Source of the DNA: Pyrinomonadaceae bacterium
Lineage (GTDB): Bacteria; Acidobacteriota; Blastocatellia; Pyrinomonadales; Pyrinomonadaceae
Length of the DNA stretch: 10,590 nt
Direction: 5' to 3'
Assembly: GCA_013812565.1 (NCBI GenBank)
Contig: JACCTF010000975.1
Coordinates: 1-10,590, forward strand
Shown here: piece by piece, positions 1 through 6,703 of the stretch
Position numbering within the stretch: the stretch's first letter is position 1
Layout: each line of letters opens with the position of its first letter
The notes under the pieces: model-generated
The model's database searches: none
What the model saw: only the letters and a program-made list of their open reading frames with translations
Told to the model about the DNA's origin: nothing
Made by a program: the position numbers and the translations under genes

Positions 1-1
1 G

Positions 2-829
2 CTCAAGCTTCCGGCGTCGAACGATGCGGAAGCGCCGAAACAAATTATTTGGAGCGAGCACATGGATGTCGGATTGTTGCGTCCGGCAAATCGTTTTATC
101 CTTGTTCCACAGATACGCGAACTCGAACGCGAAACCAACTTCCGTCCTTACGAAGGCCAGCGGCGCGTCTTCCTTATTGAAGAAGCTGATCGCTTGAACG
201 AAGCGTCATCCAACGCGTTGTTGAAGACGCTCGAAGAAGCGCCGGCGACATCGCATCTGATTCTGATTACACGCCTGCCAGCAAGTCTCCTGCCGACGAT
301 CCGCTCCCGCTGTCAAACGATGCGGTTCGCGCCGCTCTCTGCCGCCGAGATCGAAGCGTACATGGTCGAGCACAGGAAACGCTCCCAGCGAGAAGCGCGT
401 CTCGTGGCGCATCTCGCTTCGGGAAGCCTCGGGCGTGCCCTTGAACTAAATTTGGACGATTACATCAAGCAGCGCGATTGGGTGCTTGGGATTGTTGAAG
501 CGCTAATCGGAAGAGTTGACCGATCACGTTTGCTACGCGCGGCCGAAGAGTTGAGCGATGCGAAGTACAAGGAGGAATACGAGCCGCGCCTTGACGTTCT
601 GCAAACCCTCATCCACGACTTATGGGTTCTCTCACTCGGCGGCACAGAAGCCCAAGTAGTCAACGGCGACATACGCGAGCGATTAAACAAATCGAGCCGG
701 CAGATTGAGAGCCGTCGCGCCGCCGATTGGCTCCTCCGCATCGAGGACCTGCGTCGCCAGTTAGCCGTTAATATTAACCGCCGCGTGGCCACCGATGCGC
801 TCTTTCTTTCAATGGCAATGGGGAAGTAA
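2..829 (+). CDS. holB: DNA polymerase III subunit delta' (5'-truncated by window edge)
   Basis: The reading frame is open from base 2 to the TAA at 827-829, giving 275 residues; the true start lies upstream of the window. Delta' is a structural AAA+ subunit of the clamp loader, which places the sliding clamp on DNA at the replication fork. Counting from the Met at 62, the sequence shows the family pattern QIRELERE, then FRPYEGQRRVFLIEEADRL (residues 27-45, the degenerate Walker B region), NALLKTLEEAP (51-61) and the SRC motif in IRSRCQ (80-85), typical of clamp-loader subunits. The C-terminal part is the helical collar domain. The Walker A segment is missing only because of the window edge; the Met at 62 is internal, since the clear homology to family sequence (QIIWSEH) continues upstream of it. 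The paralogue dnaX (gamma/tau) is the main alternative, but the degenerate EEAD box and overall pattern fit delta' better. Confidence 0.88.
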   Translation, partial: LKLPASNDAEAPKQIIWSEHMDVGLLRPANRFILVPQIRELERETNFRPYEGQRRVFLIEEADRLNEASSNALLKTLEEAPATSHLILITRLPASLLPTIRSRCQTMRFAPLSAAEIEAYMVEHRKRSQREARLVAHLASGSLGRALELNLDDYIKQRDWVLGIVEALIGRVDRSRLLRAAEELSDAKYKEEYEPRLDVLQTLIHDLWVLSLGGTEAQVVNGDIRERLNKSSRQIESRRAADWLLRIEDLRRQLAVNINRRVATDALFLSMAMGK

Positions 830-864
830 TTTGCGATTTACGATTGCCGATTTGCGATTTTAAG
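830..864. repeat. Heptamer array A (TTTGCGA-like) after holB
   Basis: The array begins within a base of the holB stop codon. Four consecutive 7-base units occupy 830-857: TTTGCGA, a copy with one change, a copy with two changes, then TTTGCGA again. A decayed unit (TTTTAAG) follows at 858-864. The phase is strictly 7 bases. It is AT-richer than the coding sequence and non-coding. Function is unknown; it could be an intergenic short tandem repeat family. Confidence 0.6.
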
Positions 865-890
865 AGAATTGTAGATTTAATCACTCCTTT

Positions 891-923
891 CACTTGCCGT
901 TCGCTCATAAAGGAACGGGATTT
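891..923 (+). repeat. Left terminal inverted repeat of the IS1634-type element
   Basis: It starts CACTTGCCGTTCGCT and pairs with 2669-2701 on the opposite strand, 25 of 33 positions matching. It lies just beyond the transposase stop codon (905), so the end of the gene (905-923) overlaps the repeat. Confidence 0.65.
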
Positions 924-2635
924 ATAAAATCAGAAGACAGAAATTCATAAATGCTTTTTGGCAGATTCAACAGCCTTAGCAAGCGTTGCTGCACTTCGTT
1001 CAGTTCGCTCAGCAGTCTCTTCTGCTTGCCTTCGACTTCTACCGTAGTCACGCTTATTCCGCGAAAGGCTTCCAGTATCAACTCTGCACTTGGGCTGCCA
1101 GTTTGTCTCCCGCGCTGGCTAGAGTAGATGCCTTTTAACTTTTCACCTTCGTTGGCAAGTTCGCGGCGAACCACAAACTCCAACAAGGTCAACTCTCTCA
1201 AACAAAGTGTCAACAGATGGATCAGACCGGTGATGCGCTCTTCTTTTTGCAAGTAGATGGGTTGTAAGCCCAAGCGACGACCCTTTAAGCGGCTGATGCT
1301 ATGTTCGATCTGGTATTGCTCGCGATATGACAGCACGGCTTCTCTCAACTCTAAATCTTTTTTGTTGCTCCCATACACGCGCCAACCACTGTATCTTTTC
1401 TTGCCCTCTATCGCTTGCTCGTCGCGCTCGACGCTGACTTTGACTTCTCTTTCTATTCTTTCTTCCGCTACTCTACCTTTGTATTTTCTGATCGCTGTTG
1501 TTCTTTCTTTTACTTCCAGTTCAATCTCTAGCAACTGAGCGCACTGATGGCGGCGCAACACGGCTTGAGCGGCTTCGGTTAATTCAATCTCGCTTAAGCG
1601 TTTCTTCCCTTGTCGCCGCTCGTTCAACTTTTCGATCTCTTCTCTGGCCCGTAACAAACGCTTCTCCAAGCGCTTCTTTTCTGCCTCTGCATAGCTTTCG
1701 CTACGCACCACATACAACCTCTCTTCCCACTCGATGGCTTGACCTGCTACTGCACTTCGCATCTCCCGCGTCGTCTTATAACCGACTGCTAACAACTCTT
1801 TTTCATCTTCCTTACTCGCTTGTTTGAACACTTCTTCAAGCGAATCTTCTTCTAACAACGCTCGGTCAACGAGCGCTTCAAAAAGAGTCTGTGCCATCTG
1901 ACTGCCGCTCAACGGACACAGATAGAAATCCCGACTTGCGGCCACGAACGCGCGCGTCGCGAGGGTTCCCATCTTCGCATCGCCTAGATAGAGTTTCCCG
2001 CCGCGACCGACACTCTCTTGCACTCGTTTGATCGCAGGCACATAGAGCGGCTCATCCGCACTCTGGCCACTCACCACGGCCGTCATCAACGGCATCCCTA
2101 AGGGGTCTAAACTCGCTAGAGAAATCTTTACTTGCCCTAAATCAGGACGACGGTCCTTGCTGAATCCCAATTGCAGCAAGCCTTCTTCACTCACCGCTTG
2201 GTAGCTGTATGTCGTCGTGCTATCAAGCCTCACCCGCTCGACCGCCAAGTCATAAACCCGAATCGTCTTTTGATTCAAAGCACTTTCAAACTCACGCCAA
2301 CTCGCCTCTTTGGCAAGTCGCTCCAACACATCTGCAAGGCGGTCATCGCTAAAATCCAACGACCGCACCGCTCTCCCAAAACTCGCCTCATACACGCTCA
2401 AATGGTGCGCGACAAATGCCTCAACTTTATTCAACCGATGGTCGCCGTGAGACAGAATATAGGCCATCCAGCCTTCGACAACTTGACCAAAACTGAGGCT
2501 GGCGTGCCAGTTGTGATGCGTTGGAAAAAACTCGTCTAACAACTCGGCTATCCCAACTCGCCTTAAAACCCCCAACAAAACAGGCAAATCATCAATCCGC
2601 TCTACTTTTACTAATCGAATATTCTCATTTGTCAC
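905..2635 (-). CDS. IS1634-family DDE transposase
   Basis: This 576-residue transposase presumably binds the element's inverted repeats and performs cut-and-paste transposition through a DDE site. The N-terminal ~120 residues resemble the DUF4277-type domain found at the front of IS1634 transposases. The first catalytic Asp is D138 in RLDSTT and the second is D219 in YLGDAKM. The Glu is E444 in YREQYQIEHSISRLKG, the IS4-superfamily Y-x2-R-x3-E-x6-K box, with K451 in place but the Arg position occupied by Gln440. Between D219 and E444 lies a long insertion domain with a charged coiled coil (about 315-345). The start is GTG at 2635; the only nearby ATG (2628) is in another frame, and no strong ribosome site is seen. 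Length and all three acidic residues are intact, so it is probably functional. Confidence 0.87.
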   Translation of the reverse strand: MTNENIRLVKVERIDDLPVLLGVLRRVGIAELLDEFFPTHHNWHASLSFGQVVEGWMAYILSHGDHRLNKVEAFVAHHLSVYEASFGRAVRSLDFSDDRLADVLERLAKEASWREFESALNQKTIRVYDLAVERVRLDSTTTYSYQAVSEEGLLQLGFSKDRRPDLGQVKISLASLDPLGMPLMTAVVSGQSADEPLYVPAIKRVQESVGRGGKLYLGDAKMGTLATRAFVAASRDFYLCPLSGSQMAQTLFEALVDRALLEEDSLEEVFKQASKEDEKELLAVGYKTTREMRSAVAGQAIEWEERLYVVRSESYAEAEKKRLEKRLLRAREEIEKLNERRQGKKRLSEIELTEAAQAVLRRHQCAQLLEIELEVKERTTAIRKYKGRVAEERIEREVKVSVERDEQAIEGKKRYSGWRVYGSNKKDLELREAVLSYREQYQIEHSISRLKGRRLGLQPIYLQKEERITGLIHLLTLCLRELTLLEFVVRRELANEGEKLKGIYSSQRGRQTGSPSAELILEAFRGISVTTVEVEGKQKRLLSELNEVQQRLLRLLNLPKSIYEFLSSDFINPVPL

Positions 2636-2668
2636 TCGCTCACTTTACTATCGCTTGACCAGTTCCTA

Positions 2669-2701
2669 AAATCTCTTCCATTCATTAGCGAACGATAAGT
2701 G
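2669..2701 (-). repeat. Right terminal inverted repeat of the IS1634-type element
   Basis: Read on the minus strand it starts CACTTATCGTTCGCT, matching the left end at 25 of 33 positions. It sits upstream of the transposase start, so its outward edge directly abuts heptamer array B at 2704. Confidence 0.65.
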
Positions 2702-2703
2702 TT

Positions 2704-2745
2704 GACTTTAGACTTTGGACCTTGGACTTTGGACTATTGCCTTTG
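2704..2745. repeat. Heptamer array B (GACTTTG-like) before the TPR gene
   Basis: Six consecutive 7-base units fill this stretch. Two are exactly GACTTTG (2711-2717, 2725-2731), three have one change, and the fifth (2732-2738) has two changes. The array begins 3 bases from the IS1634-type end and finishes 15 bases before the ATG of the downstream gene. A reading frame with a TTG start at 2722 passes through it, but that is very likely not coding. Confidence 0.6.
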
Positions 2746-2760
2746 GGCTTGATTAAAAGC

Positions 2761-5211
2761 ATGACTAAGAAGAAAAAGAAAGCCGCGCCGTCCGGGAAAT
2801 TCCAACCCGGCGATTTTGTCAAAAAGGCCGAAGAGTCGCTCGGCCATAAGCGCTACGACGAAGCAATAAACTGGCTATTACGTGCCGAATCTACAGTTCC
2901 GCGGTCTTCATCAAGTACCGGCGGTAAAGTAAATTCGCCTGCCGGCGCAGACGAGATGCAGTTGTGGATTAACGTGCTACTAGCGGACGCGTTCTTTAAC
3001 CGCGCGCTGACCCGCGCTGATTCGCCCAAGAGAATCTCTGATCTGGAAGAATCGGTGAAGCGGGATTCGTCGGATGGCCGGTATCGCTTGGCTCTCGGCG
3101 TGGCCCAACTTTTTGCCGGTGAGACGGGAAAAGCTGTCGCGCACCTTCGACAAGCCCACGATCTGTTGCCCGGCAACCGCATCGCGGCGAGGGCTTGGGC
3201 GCTTGGCTTGGTGGCGTCAGGCAACACGCGTGAGGTTAATGATTGGTTCGCACGGCAACCGCGGGAAGAAGTCGATGCTGACTTAACGAGGCTGCGAGCG
3301 ATTAGTGAATTGACAAACGGCAATTCGGAGGCGGGCGGGATGCTGCTCGGATGCGCATCACATACCCAGGCCCAGTCTCATGTCCTATCGAATCCTTCAT
3401 CAAATCCCCCAACAAGTCTCTTATTAAGTCAAAGCAACGACGCATCATCACGGAGCGTCGCCGCTGTTCGTGCCGTGAGAGAGATGGAGACTCAAGCGTC
3501 GCCATACGATCAACTCGCGTGCGGCCTGCTGTCCCTCGCTGCTGGCGATGGGGAGCAGGCGATGAAGCGATTGGCCGAACTATCTCTTCGACATGATCCA
3601 TCGCGAGCAGAGGCAGCCGCTTTCGCAACGCGGCTTTTTTATCGTGGAGCGTTGCACTTCCAGGCGGAGCATTTTGCCGAAGCGGGCGCTGATTTCGCCG
3701 AAGCGCGGCGTCTGGCCGCGGCGCGCGAGCTGAACTTACCATGGCTAAACCAACTTGTCCCGTACTGTCACCGCGCCGCCGAAGAGTTGTTCACAACGAA
3801 CGTAAGCAAATCTATCGACTGCTGGGAGTTAGTGTTGGAGATTGATCTGCGGGACAAGCAGGCGCGCGCGAACCTTGACGTGGCGCGCCGCATTGAAGCG
3901 AATCGTGCGTGGCGCGACGGCCTTTACGAGCGGGCCGCCGATTTGTGGCAGGAGAGCCTCAGGCATCATCCGCAGGACGAAGCGTTACTAAAGAACGCGG
4001 CCCTCGGATGTGAGAAGACGGGACGCACGAATGAAGCCGTCGCGCACTGGCGGAAGTTAATCCAGCTCTGGCGGCCACAACTGAAGAGCCGCGCTGACGA
4101 TGGGCAATTCAGAAAGCAGTTGCTGCAAGCCCAAAAGCACCTGATCCAGTTGATGCTTCAGACCAGAACGCCAGTTCAGGAGATTCAAAAGGAGATAAAC
4201 GCCGCGTTAAAAATCGATTCCGAAAACGGCGAACTGCGGCGTCTCTCCGTCGAGATTTATTTAGGAGTCGGGCGTCCGCAGCAAGCTCTCAAGCAGATCG
4301 AATCACTCGAAGCAATCCAGGGCGAAACAGTCGAACTGCTGCTGCTGAAAGGCGTGACGTTCGGCATGTTGAAGCGGCTCAAGGCCGCCAGGCAAGTGTT
4401 CGAGCGGGCATACGCGCTCGAACCCGCTAACGCTGCGGCGCGCACAGCCTATCTGCTTGTGCTCGGTCAAGAATCGAGCGAAGCCCACGAAGATGGTCAA
4501 CTCGAACTCGCCGCCGATCTCTGCGAACAACAGTTAGCGATTGACCCACACCATCGTCCGGCACTTGCTCATCTGGCGTGCCTTTCTTTCCATCTCGGCA
4601 AGCCTGATCAAGCGCGGGATGCGATCGCTCGCATCATCGAACTTGACCCGACAAAAGCGGAAAACCACATTGAGGCCGGCGCGCTCTACCTTGATCACGG
4701 AAAGACGCGTGAGGCGGAAGCGGAATTCAAAAAAGCGCTTGACATGAACCCGGATGCCGAAGGTTTCCGGCGCATCGGAGAAAGCTATCTGGATGCTCGT
4801 AAAACGAAGAAGGCGCTTCAATACTTCGACCGCGCCGCGGAAACCGGATCGTTCGTGACGCTGATAGAGATTGCCGAAACCTTGCACGAAGCCGGGCGAG
4901 ACCGCGACGCAGAGAAGTATGCTGATCTGGCGATGGTTAAAGACCCCTGGCATCCGATACCTCATCTGATCAAAGCGCTGCTATTGGTAGAGAGAGAAGA
5001 GATAGAAAAGGTGTTAGAGGAACTGGCGGCGGTTGAACGCTTGGGCGCAGACAAAGGTGAGTATCGGGAACTCGTTGAGCAGGCGCGCCAAATGCGGAAG
5101 ATGGTGCAAGAGATGAACGACTTTGAGTGGATGTTGAAATCGGTAGAAAGCCCGTCCGGCGTGGGGCCCTTGCCGCCAGAACTTCTACGGATGCTCAGGA
5201 GGTTAGGATAA
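2761..5211 (+). CDS. Large TPR-repeat protein
   Basis: This 816-residue soluble protein consists mostly of tetratricopeptide repeats, helix pairs that act as protein-protein scaffolds. The N-terminus is a lysine cluster (MTKKKKKAAP), with no signal peptide or membrane segment. Helical repeats start near residue 18 (FVKKAEESL) and continue through the protein. The clearest units are in the C-terminal third (about 575-740), for example YLDHGKTREAEAEFKKALDMNP. Two low-complexity loops, rich in Ser/Thr/Asn, break the repeats (about residues 42-60 and 195-240). The ATG at 2761 is chosen over the TTG at 2722 because the latter lies inside a tandem repeat; the ribosome site is weak. It ends 7 bp before the J-domain gene, suggesting an operon and a co-chaperone-like or assembly role. 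The exact function is not recognised. Confidence 0.8.
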   Translation: MTKKKKKAAPSGKFQPGDFVKKAEESLGHKRYDEAINWLLRAESTVPRSSSSTGGKVNSPAGADEMQLWINVLLADAFFNRALTRADSPKRISDLEESVKRDSSDGRYRLALGVAQLFAGETGKAVAHLRQAHDLLPGNRIAARAWALGLVASGNTREVNDWFARQPREEVDADLTRLRAISELTNGNSEAGGMLLGCASHTQAQSHVLSNPSSNPPTSLLLSQSNDASSRSVAAVRAVREMETQASPYDQLACGLLSLAAGDGEQAMKRLAELSLRHDPSRAEAAAFATRLFYRGALHFQAEHFAEAGADFAEARRLAAARELNLPWLNQLVPYCHRAAEELFTTNVSKSIDCWELVLEIDLRDKQARANLDVARRIEANRAWRDGLYERAADLWQESLRHHPQDEALLKNAALGCEKTGRTNEAVAHWRKLIQLWRPQLKSRADDGQFRKQLLQAQKHLIQLMLQTRTPVQEIQKEINAALKIDSENGELRRLSVEIYLGVGRPQQALKQIESLEAIQGETVELLLLKGVTFGMLKRLKAARQVFERAYALEPANAAARTAYLLVLGQESSEAHEDGQLELAADLCEQQLAIDPHHRPALAHLACLSFHLGKPDQARDAIARIIELDPTKAENHIEAGALYLDHGKTREAEAEFKKALDMNPDAEGFRRIGESYLDARKTKKALQYFDRAAETGSFVTLIEIAETLHEAGRDRDAEKYADLAMVKDPWHPIPHLIKALLLVEREEIEKVLEELAAVERLGADKGEYRELVEQARQMRKMVQEMNDFEWMLKSVESPSGVGPLPPELLRMLRRLG

Positions 5212-5218
5212 AACGGCG

Positions 5219-5566
5219 ATGGATTTCTCATTCGGTGATAACCCGTACAAGACGCTCGGCATCAACCGGAACGCGACCGAAGCCGAGATCAAGCACGCGT
5301 ATTTCAACCGGGTGCGCGAGCATTCACCCGAACGCGATCCCGAGGGCTTCAAACAAATTCGGGCGGCTTACGAAAAGTTAAGCGCTGCGGCCGCCCGCGC
5401 CGAAACCGACCTATTCTTAATGGACGATCAAGAGGCAAGCGTCAACGAATCCAGCCTACAGCGCTATGATGCCGAACCTCACGCAGTCACGCTCAAAATG
5501 ATCGAGTCTGATCTGCTCGCCGTAGAATCAATCCTCCTTCTCGAACAGTTAAAGTCGCGGAGCTAA
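5219..5566 (+). CDS. Small J-domain-like protein with altered HPD motif
   Basis: This is a 115-residue cytosolic protein. Residues 8-55 have the J-domain pattern: NPYKTLGINRNATEAEIKHAY, a helix II leading to REHSPERDPEGF, and helix III FKQIRAAYEKL. J domains stimulate the ATPase of Hsp70 (DnaK) through an invariant HPD triplet. Here that site reads H35-S-P-E, an inserted Ser and Asp changed to Glu, so normal DnaK stimulation is doubtful. The rest is a short acidic, helical tail with no zinc finger or DnaJ C-terminal domain. It lies 7 bp after the TPR gene; an AGGAGG sits at 5197-5202, 16 bases from the ATG, so translation may be coupled to the upstream stop. Probably a specialised or degenerate J-protein partner of the TPR protein. 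Confidence 0.72.
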   Translation: MDFSFGDNPYKTLGINRNATEAEIKHAYFNRVREHSPERDPEGFKQIRAAYEKLSAAAARAETDLFLMDDQEASVNESSLQRYDAEPHAVTLKMIESDLLAVESILLLEQLKSRS

Positions 5567-5591
5567 TCTCCTGATGAAGGAGTGATAAATA

Positions 5592-5628
5592 ATGAGTGAT
5601 GAGTGGGAACATTCACCTCATCACTCAT
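5592..5628. repeat. 12-bp perfect inverted repeat built of ATGAGTG heptamers
   Basis: The arms ATGAGTGATGAG (5592-5603) and CTCATCACTCAT (5617-5628) are perfect complements around a 13-base loop. The left arm is two tandem ATGAGTG units (5592-5605). The position 26 bp after the J-domain gene suits a transcription terminator, but no T-run follows. It may equally be a third member of the heptamer repeats seen at 830 and 2704. The IS6-type element begins only 3 bases further on. Confidence 0.6.
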
Positions 5629-5728
5629 CACGGTACTGTCAACTTAACTTCGTGGACAGATAGAACTAACGAAAGAAGATGATGGATTACTGCCTTTCGT
5701 GAACCGTCCGGATCAACTCTCGTCATCT

Positions 5729-5799
5729 TCAAGCCGCTATCTGAACACAGCTCACCTCGCTCCACGCCCCGAACCTTGACTGCATCTCTTCACGGTAAT
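5729..5799 (-). pseudogene. C-terminal fragment of the IS6-type transposase
   Basis: Read on the minus strand from 5799 this gives, after the duplicated HYR codons, EEMQSRFGAWSEVSCVQIAA and a TGA stop at 5731-5729. It matches how IS6-family transposases usually end. It is the missing tail of the gene at 9868-10537: joining base 9874 to base 5799 restores one frame, and from the ATG at 10513 the total is 711 bases (236 codons plus stop). The fragment has no start of its own and is separated from its head by about 4 kb. It ends 97 bp from the IS left end. Confidence 0.82.
5794..5799 (+). repeat. Left target-site duplication of the Tn3-family element
   Basis: GGTAAT here is repeated directly at 9868-9873, immediately outside the two transposon ends. 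Counting the terminal G:C as target rather than element extends the match to 8 bases (CGGTAATG, 5793-5800 and 9867-9874). Tn3-family elements usually duplicate 5 bases, so 6 is slightly long. Confidence 0.78.
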
Positions 5800-5839
5800 G
5801 GTTAAATTTGCACAAAGGTACGTAAACTCTCACAGGATT
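5800..5839 (+). repeat. Left 40-bp terminal inverted repeat of the Tn3-family element
   Basis: It starts GGTTAAATTTGCACAAAGG and ends CTCTCACAGGATT, identical over 40 bases to the reverse complement of 9828-9867. Length is close to the 38 bp usual for Tn3. The outer end has GG rather than the usual GGGG, and the common inner TAAG is absent, so it is a divergent Tn3-type end. Confidence 0.9.
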
Positions 5840-5850
5840 CTTGACATCTC

Positions 5851-5860
5851 ATCCTTTAAG
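5851..5860 (+). repeat. Subterminal direct repeat ATCCTTTAAG, left copy
   Basis: The 10-mer ATCCTTTAAG lies 51 bases inside the left end of the transposon and recurs, in the same orientation, at 9801-9810, 57 bases inside the right end. It may be a subterminal protein-binding site or a chance match. Confidence 0.35.
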
Positions 5861-5883
5861 AGCCCTCCGAGGACAATGGACCC

Positions 5884-6588
5884 TTATCCCGACAGTGCCT
5901 TTTGGTAGCTCTCTCTTATCATTTCTGGCGTCGATTCGGCGTAGATCTGAGTGGTCTCCAGCTTAGTGTGGCCCAGAAATTTCTGGATTTGGTCGATCGG
6001 CATCCCGCGCTCGAGCAGCGTTGTGGCCACCGAATGTCTGAGCAAATGTGGGTAGACCCGTTTATTTATTTTTGCTCTTCCGGCGACCTCTTTGACGATC
6101 TGCTGGATGCGGCGTGGCGAGTATTGCCGCTGGCGATTGGTCTCAAACAGATAGCCGGTCTTTCGATCAGATAAGTAGGTGCGCAGCTCTTGCGCCAACT
6201 CGGGCAGCAGCGGAACGTAACGACTCTTCCCGCCTTTGGCTTTGGCCACCAAGATCATGCTCTCTTCAAAGAAGAGATCTTCCACTTTGAGATTGACGAA
6301 TTCTGAGACTCGCAGGCCGGTCTGAAACAGCGTCTTGATGAGCAGCCCCCGTTCGCCTCGCTGCTTGTAGGCTTGCCGGATGAGGCGGTGCTCCTCATCG
6401 CGTGACAGCCGCTCGACCACCCGCTTGCGAGCTTTAACTCGGGCCAGGCGCAAGGCTTTGCGGACCTCCTTGGCGACATAGCGAGTCTGATCGTAGGTCA
6501 GATGATACTTGCGCCAGAGTTTGGTCGTGGCCGTGATGAGGCTTTTCAGTCTATCCTGAGATTTCGCTTTTACAGATAGAGTACGCAT
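5884..6588 (-). CDS. TnpI-like tyrosine recombinase of the Tn3-family element
   Basis: This 234-residue enzyme of the phage-integrase/XerCD family most likely resolves transposition cointegrates by site-specific recombination at a site in the element. All catalytic positions are visible: R93 (TGLRVSE), K121 (AKGGKSRYVPLL), H181 and R184 (HLLRHS), H207 (FLGHTKLETTQ) and the nucleophile Y216. The catalytic domain starts at about residue 61 (LSRDEEHRLI); the N-terminal arm-binding part is only about 60 residues, clearly shorter than the usual ~100, and TnpI of Tn4430 is near 284 residues in total. The ATG at 6588 is preceded by AAAAGG. It lies divergent from tnpA and 45 bp inside the left inverted repeat. 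It resembles host XerC/D but its place inside the transposon argues for a resolvase role. Confidence 0.87.
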   Translation of the reverse strand: MRTLSVKAKSQDRLKSLITATTKLWRKYHLTYDQTRYVAKEVRKALRLARVKARKRVVERLSRDEEHRLIRQAYKQRGERGLLIKTLFQTGLRVSEFVNLKVEDLFFEESMILVAKAKGGKSRYVPLLPELAQELRTYLSDRKTGYLFETNRQRQYSPRRIQQIVKEVAGRAKINKRVYPHLLRHSVATTLLERGMPIDQIQKFLGHTKLETTQIYAESTPEMIRESYQKALSG

Positions 6589-6591
6589 AAG

Positions 6592-6648
6592 TCAGCCTTT
6601 TCAGCCTACTATGGCCGACTAAAGGGGGTCAAATCAGCAGGCTGATTT
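6592..6648. promoter_or_regulatory. Candidate internal recombination site (inverted dyad plus two direct repeats)
   Basis: Between the divergent genes lies a perfect dyad, AAATCAGC-AG-GCTGATTT (6631-6648), and two direct copies of TCAGCCT (6592-6598 and 6601-6607). The inverse of that heptamer, AGGCTGA, recurs within the dyad at 6639-6645. In Tn4430 the TnpI site likewise has an inverted core (IR1-IR2) plus two direct accessory motifs (DR1-DR2), so this is proposed as the resolution site. It could also serve as an operator, since it overlaps a possible -35 of the recombinase gene. Function is inferred from position and pattern only. Confidence 0.5.
6606..6632 (-). promoter_or_regulatory. Possible promoter of the tyrosine recombinase gene
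   Basis: On the minus strand a TTGACC (6632-6627) lies 15 bases before TAGTAG (6611-6606), about 18 bases upstream of the ATG. The -35 is good, the -10 weak and the spacing short. The -35 overlaps the dyad at 6631-6648. Confidence 0.3.
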
Positions 6649-6665
6649 CGCACTCCAGGCTTTCT

Positions 6666-6684
6666 GCGAAATGTTATACTTCGC
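6666..6684 (+). promoter_or_regulatory. tnpA extended -10 promoter inside a palindrome
   Basis: TGT-TATACT at 6672-6680 fits an extended -10 element (TGN-TATAAT) with no clear -35, predicting a transcript start near 6687. It is enclosed by the inverted arms GCGAA (6666-6670) and TTCGC (6680-6684), and a further TTTCGC lies at 6646-6651. A protein bound to these arms would block the promoter, so autoregulation by the recombinase is plausible. The predicted start excludes translation from the ATG at 6671. Confidence 0.45.
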
Positions 6685-6703
6685 CGCGCATTGGAGCGAG
6701 CCT

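Larger units (their letters stand above)
891..2701 (-). mobile_element. IS1634-type insertion sequence (IS4 superfamily)
   Basis: This element is about 1.81 kb, defined by an imperfect terminal inverted repeat: 891-923 matches the reverse complement of 2669-2701 at 25 of 33 aligned positions without gaps, with the block CGTTCGCT shared exactly. It contains one transposase gene filling almost its whole length. Size, gene length and single-ORF layout match the IS1634 family. No convincing flanking target duplication is visible, so the outer boundary could be off by a few bases. It lies between holB and the TPR gene and probably separated genes that were once adjacent. Confidence 0.78.

Noticed and set aside
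830..864. CRISPR-like array
   Set aside because: Units are 7 bases long and contiguous with no spacers; there are no cas genes.
880..889. AAGGAGTGAT shared in inverse orientation with 5577-5586
   Set aside because: The match is short, lies in AT-rich intergenic DNA, and does not coincide with any element boundary; probably chance.
2722..2760. TTG start adding 13 residues to the TPR protein
   Set aside because: The extension is translated from the GACTTTG-type tandem array and has no ribosome site; the ATG at 2761 begins the lysine-rich sequence typical of a natural N-terminus.
5729..5799. Independent small peptide gene left of the transposon
   Set aside because: It has no start codon or ribosome site and completes the IS6 transposase exactly when the transposon is removed.
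6671..6703. Upstream ATG for tnpA
   Set aside because: It overlaps the predicted -10 promoter element and lacks a ribosome site, while the ATG at 6704 has GGAG at a suitable distance and the expected MPR start.
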